A stretch of DNA of 58,700 nt from an uncultured Ruminococcus sp. (GTDB lineage Bacteria > Bacillota > Clostridia > Oscillospirales > Acutalibacteraceae), in contig CADCDE010000004.1 in the NCBI GenBank assembly GCA_902800065.1, positions 1 to 58,700 of the forward strand. The letters are read 5' to 3'. A model generated the notes under the pieces. The model had not been told where the DNA came from. It made no database searches and was given only the letters and a program-made list of their open reading frames with translations. The stretch's first letter is position 1. Every line of letters starts with the position of its first letter. Shown here in pieces: positions 37,194 through 44,358 of this stretch. The translations under genes and the position numbers were made by a program.

Positions 37194-37346
37194 AACGTGA
37201 GTTCGATGAAAACGAAAAATTATTATACTGTCATTCTGAGGCGCGACAGCGAAGAAGAATCTTTTGAAGATTCCTCACTGCGTTCGGAATGACATACTTC
37301 ATTTCATCATTGTCAGAATATTTTTCAGTTATATCAAACTCACGTT
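37194..37346. mobile_element. MITE-like element A2 (153 bp, terminal inverted repeats)
   Basis: It is bounded by AACGTGAGTTCGAT (37194-37207) and ATCAAACTCACGTT (37333-37346), with one mismatch between the ends. Its centre (37230-37293) is the core hairpin. Length is identical to A1 and the sequence nearly so. ATTC occurs directly on both sides (37190-37193 and 37347-37350), a possible 4-bp target duplication. There is no ORF. It lies between the rpoBC terminator and a family B fragment. Confidence 0.82.
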
Positions 37347-37350
37347 ATTC

Positions 37351-37389
37351 AAAGATTCCTCGCTTTGCTCGGAATGACAGATTTATAGT
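37351..37389. repeat. right-hand fragment of a family B repeat
   Basis: AAAGATTCCTCGCTTTGCTC, then GGAATGACA and TTTATAGTT match the right side of B1 with the inner part deleted. It directly follows A2 and ends one base before the stop codon of the minus-strand lipoprotein gene, as B1 does at gdpP. Confidence 0.65.
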
Positions 37390-37390
37390 T

Positions 37391-38383
37391 TTATACCTTC
37401 TTGTATTCCATTATTATACCAGCTTCCTCCATTGATAAAATATCATCTTTCAGCGTATAATAGAATATTTCATTTTCATTCATTATCTGTCCTTTTGCCC
37501 ATTTTATGTCCAAAACCGATTCTCCGCTTGACCATTTTCCTGTACCGTCTTCATTCAGTATGATATACCAGTCTTCCTCGTCAACCACATCTGTTATATC
37601 TTCCTCACCGTCAATCAATAAAGCTGAAAGCACATATTTCCCTGCATGAGACTTATCCACACTTCCTGATAATTCAACCTTTTCTTTGTCCTGAGAAGGT
37701 ATCAGGGTTTCCTTATCCGCTCTCTCAAAAATCATCTCCACGTTCTCGTTAAACAATATCAGGCTGTCCTTTTCAAGCCTGTATTTTGATTTTTCACCAT
37801 CTAAATTTATATATTTATCATTCCACTGCAATCCCACAACAACAGTACCAAAATCACTGAATTCTCCCGTACCGTCTTCATTTATTGTCATAGTCGCAAA
37901 TAATCCCCTGTCATTATGGCTTTTCAAGTCCATTACAGTTTCTCCGTTCTCTTTCCACTCCGTCAGATTATAAAATCCTGCTATTTCCTTATTCGTCACA
38001 GGTATTAGTGTTTCATCTTCCGAACTTTCTTCTTCCCAAACCTCTGACACTGCTTCTTCACTGCTTTCCTCCGCTTTACTCTCTATTAAACTTTCTGCAA
38101 TACTCTCATCTTCACTTTCTTCTTCACTTTCAGAAATGTTTTCAGATTCTGAAACGTCTTCTTTTACCTGGCTTATCTCGGATTTTTCTTCCGGACTGCT
38201 TTCTGCAACGCTCTTTTCTGAAACCTCATTACTTACCTTACTGACCGCTGAATCTTCAAACACCGATGACTGTACCGCCTCCGATACATCAAGAGAGGTA
38301 TGCTCCTCTTTTTTATTCCCGTTACTGCACCCCACACTCATCACCAGCGACAGCATTATCATTACAACCAAAATCTTTTTCAT
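37391..38383 (-). CDS. lipoprotein with Ser/Glu-rich linker and duplicated C-terminal domain
   Basis: 330 residues. A lipoprotein-type signal peptide ends MLSLVMSVGCSNG; the lipobox is imperfect (SVGC). Residues about 25-128 are almost only Ser, Glu, Val and Asp, a flexible linker. Two similar domains follow (about 133-220 and 240-330), each with G-x-Y-x-L, a GE-x-hydrophobic turn, INEDGTGEFSD or LNEDGTGKWSS, a Trp, a Tyr/Leu strand and a final M-x-hydrophobic-E-x-K/R strand: an internal duplication of a small beta domain. It is presumably surface-anchored. I do not recognise a specific family. Its start overlaps the RsmF-like stop by 4 bases, so it is coupled to it. Confidence 0.78.
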   Translation of the reverse strand: MKKILVVMIMLSLVMSVGCSNGNKKEEHTSLDVSEAVQSSVFEDSAVSKVSNEVSEKSVAESSPEEKSEISQVKEDVSESENISESEEESEDESIAESLIESKAEESSEEAVSEVWEEESSEDETLIPVTNKEIAGFYNLTEWKENGETVMDLKSHNDRGLFATMTINEDGTGEFSDFGTVVVGLQWNDKYINLDGEKSKYRLEKDSLILFNENVEMIFERADKETLIPSQDKEKVELSGSVDKSHAGKYVLSALLIDGEEDITDVVDEEDWYIILNEDGTGKWSSGESVLDIKWAKGQIMNENEIFYYTLKDDILSMEEAGIIMEYKKV

Positions 38384-39678
38384 TTTATTCTCAATCCCTT
38401 CGGATATTTATTCTTTAATCTTGAATCAGCCGTCTTGCCGAAGCCTATTACTATATTTCCGTACACGACAGCCGTATAGCCATTCTTACAGTCACTTTCA
38501 AGCTCCATGCCTGAAAGAAATTTTTTCGCCCCTTCATCATCAACATTCAAAACTCTCCTGATATTCTCAGGCTTCGCTGACATGAATAATGCGTGTGACG
38601 GTTCAAATCTGTTCTTTTTGAACTCCCCTGCAAATACTCCTGCCCTTATCACTCCGAGCCCTCTCATATCAGGCATATTCTCAGGCATAATATACAGCTT
38701 GTCATTAATAATATTATACTCACCTTTCGGCACTTCGTAAAATATATCTTCCAATTCTTTCGGAATATCTCTCTTTATACTCTTTGAAATTATTTCTTCT
38801 GTACTTTCACCCTTTTTTCTCAGCTTTGCCGCAAAATGCCCTTCTCCGCCCTCTATCGGAGTTATCCTCACTGCACACGGCAATTCTGTTTTTCTTCCGA
38901 AATGCTCCCCTATATCACACTGCTCAAATTCAGGGTTTTCCTCAAGAAATTGTTTTATTACTCCCTCATTCTCGCAATACGAAAATGTACAGGTAGAATA
39001 TACAAGTATACCGCCTCTCTTAACTGCCTTTGCCGCTGACCTTAATATCGAAAGCTGTCTTTCTGCACATGAAACAGTATGTTCCACACTCCATTCCTTG
39101 ACCGCTTCGGGATTTTTTCTGAACATGCCCTCTCCCGAACACGGTGCATCAACAAGCACTTTATCAAAATATCCCTCTAATTTACTGCACAATATCTCCG
39201 GATAACATGACGATACAACTCCCTTTGATATTCCCATCCTCTCAAAATTGGATAACAATATCTGTGCCCTGTTCCTGACAATCTCATTCGACCATATAAG
39301 TCCCGTATTATTCAAACATGACGCTATCTGGGCAGATTTTCCTCCTGGAGCGGCACATAAATCCAATATCCTTTCTCCCTCATGAACGTCAAGCAATGTC
39401 AATGCTGACATTGCAGACGGCTCCTGAACGTAAAATGCTCCTCCCAAATGCAAGGGTGTATTCCCTATCCCCTTTTCATCACAAGGGATATAATATCCGT
39501 CTTTATAAAAAGGCGTTTTCCTGACCTCAAAAGGCAACAGCCCTACAATTTTTTCATCCGCTTTAAGACGATTCACCGAAATACCCCTGAACGCCTCACC
39601 ATCTATACCCTTTTCATACAAATCATAATCATCTTTCAAAATTTCTTTCATTTCATCAAGAAATTCCTTCGGCAGCAT
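38380..39678 (-). CDS. RsmF-like rRNA (cytosine-C5) methyltransferase
   Basis: A 432-residue NOL1/NOP2/Sun-family methyltransferase. SAM motif I is ILDLCAAPGGKSAQIA near residue 107. The two cysteines used in catalysis are in VDAPCSGEGMFRKNPEA and VYSTCTFSYCENEGVI. The segment YVQEPSAMSAL is typical. The C-terminal 140 residues contain the extra RsmF_B/PUA-like domain (PDMRGLGVIRAGVFAGEFKK), as in YebU/RsmF rather than RsmB. Substrate is 16S or 23S rRNA; the position is uncertain. ATG 39678 has AAAGGAA upstream. The gene is divergent from the 45-codon ORF. Confidence 0.92.
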   Translation of the reverse strand: MLPKEFLDEMKEILKDDYDLYEKGIDGEAFRGISVNRLKADEKIVGLLPFEVRKTPFYKDGYYIPCDEKGIGNTPLHLGGAFYVQEPSAMSALTLLDVHEGERILDLCAAPGGKSAQIASCLNNTGLIWSNEIVRNRAQILLSNFERMGISKGVVSSCYPEILCSKLEGYFDKVLVDAPCSGEGMFRKNPEAVKEWSVEHTVSCAERQLSILRSAAKAVKRGGILVYSTCTFSYCENEGVIKQFLEENPEFEQCDIGEHFGRKTELPCAVRITPIEGGEGHFAAKLRKKGESTEEIISKSIKRDIPKELEDIFYEVPKGEYNIINDKLYIMPENMPDMRGLGVIRAGVFAGEFKKNRFEPSHALFMSAKPENIRRVLNVDDEGAKKFLSGMELESDCKNGYTAVVYGNIVIGFGKTADSRLKNKYPKGLRIK

Positions 39679-39751
39679 AAAACTTTTTTCCTTTCATTGT
39701 ATAATTCAAACCTGCTCTGAAAATAATATTTACAGAAAGGTGGTCATCAAT

Positions 39752-39889
39752 ATGAGCAAAAACCATAAGAAAAATAACAACAGCACCAACTGCGACAACA
39801 AGCCTCAGTCCAAGAATTGCTGTGACAACAAATCCGATGATAAAACAACTGAATCCTGCGAAAAATTCCAGACCTACTACGAGGACTAA
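39752..39889 (+). CDS. 45-residue Cys-containing, Asn/Lys-rich small protein
   Basis: A short frame with GAAAGGTGG 10 bases before the ATG and a TATAAT at 39700-39705. The product starts MSKNHKKNNNSTNCDNK and ends CEKFQTYYED; cysteines are at 14, 23, 24 and 36. It is strongly hydrophilic, with no signal peptide or membrane segment. Codon use (AAC, TGC, GAC rather than runs of A/T) looks translated. It does not fit the SCIFF peptide pattern of six cysteines and no radical SAM maturase lies near. Function unknown. Inverted repeats follow the stop at 39898-39946. Confidence 0.6.
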   Translation: MSKNHKKNNNSTNCDNKPQSKNCCDNKSDDKTTESCEKFQTYYED

Positions 39890-39897
39890 ATCCAAGT

Positions 39898-39946
39898 GAG
39901 GAGTGAGGAGTGACAAGTGAGAAATATTCCTCACTCCTCACTCCTC
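39898..39946. repeat. perfect 16-bp inverted repeat GAGGAGTGAGGAGTGA
   Basis: The arms at 39898-39913 and 39931-39946 are perfectly complementary; GAGGAGT is also directly repeated inside each arm. It begins 8 bases after the small ORF and may act as its terminator, though T follows only as CATTTATTAT. Confidence 0.7.
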
Positions 39947-39955
39947 ATTTATTAT

Positions 39956-40019
39956 GTCATTCCGAGCAAAGCGAGGAATCTTCAAAAGATTCTTCGTCAC
40001 TGTCGTTCCTCAGAATGAC
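39956..40019. repeat. core hairpin repeat, stand-alone copy, inverted orientation
   Basis: GTCATTCCGAGCAAAGCGAG to CGTTCCTCAGAATGAC, folding around AATCTTCAAAAGATT. It is the same 64-bp unit as at 27279 but in the opposite orientation, between the GAGGAGT repeat and the end of cdd. Confidence 0.85.
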
Positions 40020-40044
40020 AAAAATACGTCTTAATTGGCATTTA

Positions 40045-40425
40045 CTATAAACTGAATGTGTACGGCAAAAGCTCACCCATTTTTATTATCTTGTAATCGT
40101 CAGCACTCTTTACCGAAATTATCTCAAAATCTTCTGAGCAAAATTCCGATATGAATTGTCTGCACATTCCGCACGGATAACAATATGATGACGAATCTCC
40201 CACAACCGCAATAACTAAGAAATCTTTTTCACCGTCTGCAACTGCCTTTGACACTGCTACTCTCTCCGCACATATTCCAACGGGATATGACGCATTTTCC
40301 ACGTTACAGCCCGTATAAATCTTTCCGTTTGCCGTCAGAAGTGCCGCTCCTACTTTAAACTTTGAATATGGTGCATAAGCATTTTCTCTTGCCTCAAATG
40401 CTTTTTCTATAAGTTCGTTTATCAT
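40045..40425 (-). CDS. cdd: cytidine deaminase
   Basis: A 126-residue zinc enzyme that converts cytidine and deoxycytidine to the uridines in salvage. The catalytic motif is CAERVAVSKAV (zinc Cys and catalytic Glu) near residue 52 and PCGMCRQFI (two zinc cysteines) near 85; NVENASYPVGI precedes them. It is the small tetrameric type. Its start overlaps the cysS stop (ATGA), so it is in the T-box-controlled unit, an unexpected partner for cysteine genes. Confidence 0.96.
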   Translation of the reverse strand: MINELIEKAFEARENAYAPYSKFKVGAALLTANGKIYTGCNVENASYPVGICAERVAVSKAVADGEKDFLVIAVVGDSSSYCYPCGMCRQFISEFCSEDFEIISVKSADDYKIIKMGELLPYTFSL

Positions 40426-41816
40426 ACTATCACTGTACCATTCGGCGTATCTTTTATAGTAATACCTCTTGCTTTCAGTTCATCTCTTATCTTATCAGCC
40501 ATTGCCCAATCCTTATTCTTCCTTGCAGCGTTCCTCTGTTCAATGAGTGCCTGTACATCATCAGCCGCTTCTTCTTTCTCTACATAAAGCAAGCCCAATA
40601 CATTTGCTATTTCCATATACAAATCATATGCAAATTTGCACAGTTCCTTTGATGAATCCGTCTTTGAAGTCACATTTGAATTAATATCCCTTGCCAATTC
40701 AAACAATGCCGTGATACCGTCCGCTGTATTGAAATCATCATCCATTGCCGTTATGAAATCCTCTTTATGCTTCAAAAGCATTTCTTTTATTTTATCCTCA
40801 CCATCTTTTTCACCTGACGGGGCATTATCCATTACTCTTTTCAAATCGTCACGGCAGTTATACAGTCTCTCAAGTGCTGCTTTGCACTGTTCTATTATAT
40901 CAACGGAATAATTTATCGGACTTCTGTACTGCGATGACAGCATCAAATATCTTATCGGTTCATAACCGTATTTTTCAGCTACATCTCTTACCGTAAAGAA
41001 ATTATTGAGCGACTTCGACATCTTCTTATTATCAACATTAATATATCCGTTGTGCATCCAGTAATGTGCAAAGGGTACACCGTTACAGCACTCACTCTGT
41101 GCTATCTCATTTTCATGGTGCGGGAATACCAAATCCTGTCCACCGCAATGTATATCTATCGTTTCACCCAGATACCTCTTTGCCATTGTAGAACACTCTA
41201 TATGCCAGCCAGGTCTGCCCTTGCCCCACGGTGAATCCCATGACGGTTCATCAGGCTTTGCACCTTTCCACAATGCAAAATCCATTGGGTCTTCCTTTGT
41301 TTCGCCTATCTGTATTCGTGCACCTGCCTCCAAATCCTCCAACGGCTGATGTGACAACTTTCCATACTCTTTAAATTTATTCGTGCGGAAATATACATCT
41401 CCGTATTCAGTCGAATACGCATAGCCCTTTTCTTCAAGCGTTTTCACCATATCAATAATCTGCTGTACATTCTCTGTCGCACGGGGATGAACACTCGCTT
41501 CACGCACATTCAAGCCCTTTGCATCTTTCTTATACTCCGAAATATATTTCTCCGAAACCGTCAAATAATCACTGTTTTCTTCATTGGCTCTCTTGATGAT
41601 TTTATCGTCTATATCCGTGAAATTCTGCACAAATGTAACTTTATATCCTCTGTACTCCAAATATCTCCTGAATGTGTCAAATACACATATCGGTCTTGCA
41701 TTTCCTATATGGATAAAATTATATACAGTAGGACCACAAGCGTATATTTTCACCTCGTTCGGTGTAATGGTCTGCAAATCCTCTTTCTGTCTCGTCATTG
41801 TGTTATAAATCTTCAT
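40422..41816 (-). CDS. cysS: cysteinyl-tRNA synthetase
   Basis: A 464-residue class I synthetase. Zinc and HIGH regions: YACGPTVYNFIHIGNARP near residue 26 (HIGN as HIGH). Zinc ligands continue in WHIECSTMA and HHENEIAQSE. The KMSKS loop is DNKKMSKSLNNF near 265. Length is normal. ATG 41816 directly follows the cysE stop, with GAAAGGAAG upstream. It is under the upstream cysteine T-box together with cysE. Confidence 0.98.
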   Translation of the reverse strand: MKIYNTMTRQKEDLQTITPNEVKIYACGPTVYNFIHIGNARPICVFDTFRRYLEYRGYKVTFVQNFTDIDDKIIKRANEENSDYLTVSEKYISEYKKDAKGLNVREASVHPRATENVQQIIDMVKTLEEKGYAYSTEYGDVYFRTNKFKEYGKLSHQPLEDLEAGARIQIGETKEDPMDFALWKGAKPDEPSWDSPWGKGRPGWHIECSTMAKRYLGETIDIHCGGQDLVFPHHENEIAQSECCNGVPFAHYWMHNGYINVDNKKMSKSLNNFFTVRDVAEKYGYEPIRYLMLSSQYRSPINYSVDIIEQCKAALERLYNCRDDLKRVMDNAPSGEKDGEDKIKEMLLKHKEDFITAMDDDFNTADGITALFELARDINSNVTSKTDSSKELCKFAYDLYMEIANVLGLLYVEKEEAADDVQALIEQRNAARKNKDWAMADKIRDELKARGITIKDTPNGTVIV

Positions 41817-42467
41817 TTAATTTTCTTCCTTTCGTTTTAATTCATCAAGCTCTTTTTTGAGCCTGTTCATTTCTTGTTCAAGAGCACAGAATCTCTGTGC
41901 AACGGGATCGGTGAAATGTATCTGGTCAAGCTCCTGACACTTCACTTTCTCTCCGTTTATCCTCACGACTTTTGCGGGAACTCCCACAGCAGTTGCATTT
42001 TCCGGAACCTCCGTCAATACAACTGCACCTGCCGCTATTCGGGCATTATCTCCAACTTTAAACGGTCCGAGAACTCTTGCACCTGCTCCCACAAGGACAT
42101 TATTTCCCAAGGTCGGGTGACGTTTTCCGTGGTCTTTGCCAGTGCCGCCCAATGTTACATTCTGATATATCGTACAGTAATCACCTATTTCAGCCGTTTC
42201 TCCGATTACAACGCCCATTCCATGGTCAATGAACAAGCCCTTGCCGATAGTTGCACCTGGGTGTATTTCAATTCCCGTTTTATGCCTTGCCCTTTGCGAT
42301 ATCCACCTTGCAATATATTTCATATTATGGCGGTAAAACCAATTCGCCCTCCTGTAAGCCCTGACTGCCTTGAAGCCCGAATACAGCGTATACACTTCAA
42401 AACGACTTCTTGCGGCAGGATCACGCTCCATTATGGAATCCAATTCAGCTTTCAGTTCATCAAACAA
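41817..42467 (-). CDS. cysE: serine O-acetyltransferase
   Basis: A 216-residue left-handed beta-helix acetyltransferase that makes O-acetylserine for cysteine synthesis. It has the helical N-terminus (FDELKAELDSIMERDPAARS), HKTGIEIHPGATIGKGLFID near residue 75 (catalytic His in the helix), HGMGVVIGETAEIGDYC, GGTGKDHGKRHPTLGN and a C-terminal coiled tail of Glu/Lys/Leu. The frame is open to 42602, but those extra codons overlap a T-box antiterminator and terminator. GGGGGGAAA then TTG at 42467 gives the true start (MFDELK). Confidence 0.94.
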   Translation of the reverse strand: MFDELKAELDSIMERDPAARSRFEVYTLYSGFKAVRAYRRANWFYRHNMKYIARWISQRARHKTGIEIHPGATIGKGLFIDHGMGVVIGETAEIGDYCTIYQNVTLGGTGKDHGKRHPTLGNNVLVGAGARVLGPFKVGDNARIAAGAVVLTEVPENATAVGVPAKVVRINGEKVKCQELDQIHFTDPVAQRFCALEQEMNRLKKELDELKRKEEN

Positions 42468-42485
42468 TGAATTTTCCCCCCAATC

Positions 42486-42735
42486 AAAAAACGCCATACC
42501 CCTGAAAACATAGGGGTACAGCGATAAAACTGCACGGTTCCACCCGTAATCGACAAAAAATATTTTGTCCTCATTAAGTCTGTAACGGTGACAACCGTGC
42601 AAAGATACTCAATTTCCCCCTGCAAGCTCAAAAGTGCATTTCACGGACTCACTTACAATGCCCTTTCACCTTTCGGCATCTCTCTGTGGAAAGCAATTTT
42701 CCGTTACTTCTCTTTATCAACGCTTTTTTCCATAT
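42486..42735 (-). promoter_or_regulatory. cysteine-specific T-box leader of cysE-cysS-cdd
   Basis: Read on the minus strand: a Stem I AGAGAGATGCCGAAAGGTG-type element (about 42670-42688), a specifier loop GTGAAATGCACTTTTGAGC with TGC (Cys) at 42636-42638, the T-box sequence GGGTGGAACCGTGCA (42531-42545), and a terminator with arms TACCCCT (42512-42518) and AGGGGTA (42497-42503), a T-run at 42485-42490, just before cysE. Uncharged tRNA-Cys would bind the specifier and T-box and prevent termination. The element order, the Cys codon and the Cys genes agree. Confidence 0.9.
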
Positions 42736-42741
42736 ACACAT

Positions 42742-42770
42742 ATTATACACTATCTTTTTCAAAATGTTAA
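42742..42770 (-). promoter_or_regulatory. promoter of the cysE T-box transcript
   Basis: TTAACA (42765-42770), 17 bases, TATAAT (42742-42747) on the minus strand; transcription would start near 42735, just before Stem I. Confidence 0.85.
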
Positions 42771-42789
42771 TAGCTTTTTCAAAAATATT

Positions 42790-43509
42790 TTACCTGACTT
42801 TATTGATATATCCTTTGGCATCCATTATGCAAATACCTTCAAACGGAGATACCGTATGACATATCAATTTATCATTCTTATAGATTTCTATATTATGCAT
42901 ATCATTTTGTACAATGTGATAACCGTCAAGAAATACATTATTAGTATTTATATATCCCAGATATTCTGCATTTTCAGGAAAAAAATTTTCTATGTTTCCT
43001 CCAATGTCGAATTGTTCACATTTATCTCCGCTGATAGCATAAGAAAATGTTTGCCAACCTGAAAGACTACCGCCTCCGTTTTTTGAATGAAAAACCAACA
43101 CTAAATCACTGTTTTGTATCAAATAATATCCCCTGAAAAATACTGCTGACAAAGCCAACACAGGCACTGCAAGCAATACCGCAACTACAATCCATATTTT
43201 CTTTGACTTTTCACTTACGGATTTATCACATTTAATTTTTCTTATGCTCAAAACTGCCGAAATAATATACAGTATTCCCGATATACAAGACATGACAGAA
43301 AAATTCAATTCCCACTCAAAACTAAATATATCCGACATTGTCAATGACAATGAAAGCATACTTAATAAAATAGGATATATTACATACACAATACTAACAA
43401 CAGCAACTCCTTTCAATAAATTTTTATTTTTTGCTTTTTTCGACAAAACTAATGTAGGTATGGAAAGCAATATCAAAAAAAAGTCAATTATCCATGCACA
43501 AATTGTCAT
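42790..43509 (-). CDS. hypothetical four-helix membrane protein
   Basis: 239 residues with hydrophobic segments at about 4-22, 33-56, 70-91 and 104-126, then a hydrophilic C-terminal domain (about 127-239) with GGGSLSGWQTFSYAISGDKC, NAEYLGYINTNNVFLDGYH and SPFEGICIMDAKGYINKV. The last part resembles a small repeated beta module, but I do not recognise the family. ATG 43509 has GAAGTGA at good distance. It is AT-richer than its neighbours and follows the hydrolase by 26 bases, at the distal end of the rimO-pgsA run. Confidence 0.75.
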   Translation of the reverse strand: MTICAWIIDFFLILLSIPTLVLSKKAKNKNLLKGVAVVSIVYVIYPILLSMLSLSLTMSDIFSFEWELNFSVMSCISGILYIISAVLSIRKIKCDKSVSEKSKKIWIVVAVLLAVPVLALSAVFFRGYYLIQNSDLVLVFHSKNGGGSLSGWQTFSYAISGDKCEQFDIGGNIENFFPENAEYLGYINTNNVFLDGYHIVQNDMHNIEIYKNDKLICHTVSPFEGICIMDAKGYINKVR

Positions 43510-43535
43510 AAAAATTTCACTTCACTTTAAAAAGA

Positions 43536-44339
43536 TTATTTTTTCAGAAAATCATACATCTTTTCTTTGAAATCAGGTGATGTATCATACACTGCATGAC
43601 CAAAACCGCTGTATATCTCCATTTCAAAGCCATTATTTGACTTGAATATCTCAGCCATTTCCAAAGTAGGCTCTGTTCCGAAAACTTTATCATCATTATC
43701 ACTTACAAGCATAACGGGACATTTTATTGATGAAACTTTATCGGTAATATCAAAGTTTTTCGCTCCGTTGGCAATGATTATAAATCTTTTTAATTCTTCA
43801 TCGGAAACTGTTTCCGCTATCCCGCAAAGTGCTTCCCTGAATTTTTCAAAAGTATCTTTGGGATATATCTTTTCTCCAAACGATAAAAACAAGGATTTTT
43901 TGTCATTGCTCTCAGCATATTTTATCCACTCCGCTATAACCGAAAAGCGTTCTTCATCAATTCGCATGGCTGTTGAACAGAGAACAAGTTTTTTGACAAG
44001 CTCAGGATACTGCAAAGCTGTTTCCATAGCTATCATTCCGCCCTGAGATGCCCCGAAAATACTGATATTTTCAAGTCCGAGATATTTTATTACCTGTACA
44101 GTGTCATAAGCCATGTCACTGACGGAATAAACAGGCGGTACTTCCATACGGCGGTCAAATATATATACCGTGAAGTCATCCCAAAATAATTTGTACTGCT
44201 TTGCTATAAAAAGAGGATACAATATACTGCTTTGTACACTCAATCCGGGAATAATGACAAGTATATTGCTTCCGTGTCCGAATTTCAGATACTCCATTGA
44301 AAAGCCGTTCACTGATACTTTATCTTTAACAAAATCCAT
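43536..44339 (-). CDS. alpha/beta-hydrolase family protein
   Basis: A 267-residue cytoplasmic hydrolase. It has an oxyanion segment ILVIIPGLSVQSS near residue 27, the nucleophile elbow SIFGASQGGMIAMETAL (GxSxG Ser near residue 94), the Asp region MLVSDNDDKVFG, and a late His in SGFGHAVYDTSPDF, giving a complete Ser-Asp-His triad. The substrate is unknown; lipase, esterase or prolyl-aminopeptidase-like members share the motifs. ATG 44339 has GGGAGAAA upstream; the alternative 44369 has none and overlaps pgsA. It follows pgsA by 19 bases. Confidence 0.88.
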   Translation of the reverse strand: MDFVKDKVSVNGFSMEYLKFGHGSNILVIIPGLSVQSSILYPLFIAKQYKLFWDDFTVYIFDRRMEVPPVYSVSDMAYDTVQVIKYLGLENISIFGASQGGMIAMETALQYPELVKKLVLCSTAMRIDEERFSVIAEWIKYAESNDKKSLFLSFGEKIYPKDTFEKFREALCGIAETVSDEELKRFIIIANGAKNFDITDKVSSIKCPVMLVSDNDDKVFGTEPTLEMAEIFKSNNGFEMEIYSGFGHAVYDTSPDFKEKMYDFLKK

Positions 44340-44358
44340 ATTAGTTTTCTCCCGACAA

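Noticed and set aside
39752..39889. SCIFF-type radical SAM peptide precursor
   Set aside because: Only four cysteines in the wrong pattern and no maturase gene nearby.
39656..39934. 92-codon minus-strand frame over the small peptide gene
   Set aside because: It runs through the rsmF start region and an inverted repeat and has no ribosome site; the plus-strand 45-codon frame is better supported.
8317..40019. CRISPR array formed by the spaced hairpin repeats
   Set aside because: Copies are kilobases apart, palindromic and lack regular spacers or cas genes.
42468..42602. N-terminal extension of cysE from an upstream ATG
   Set aside because: These bases form a T-box antiterminator and terminator; the TTG at 42467 has the ribosome site and gives the family N-terminus.
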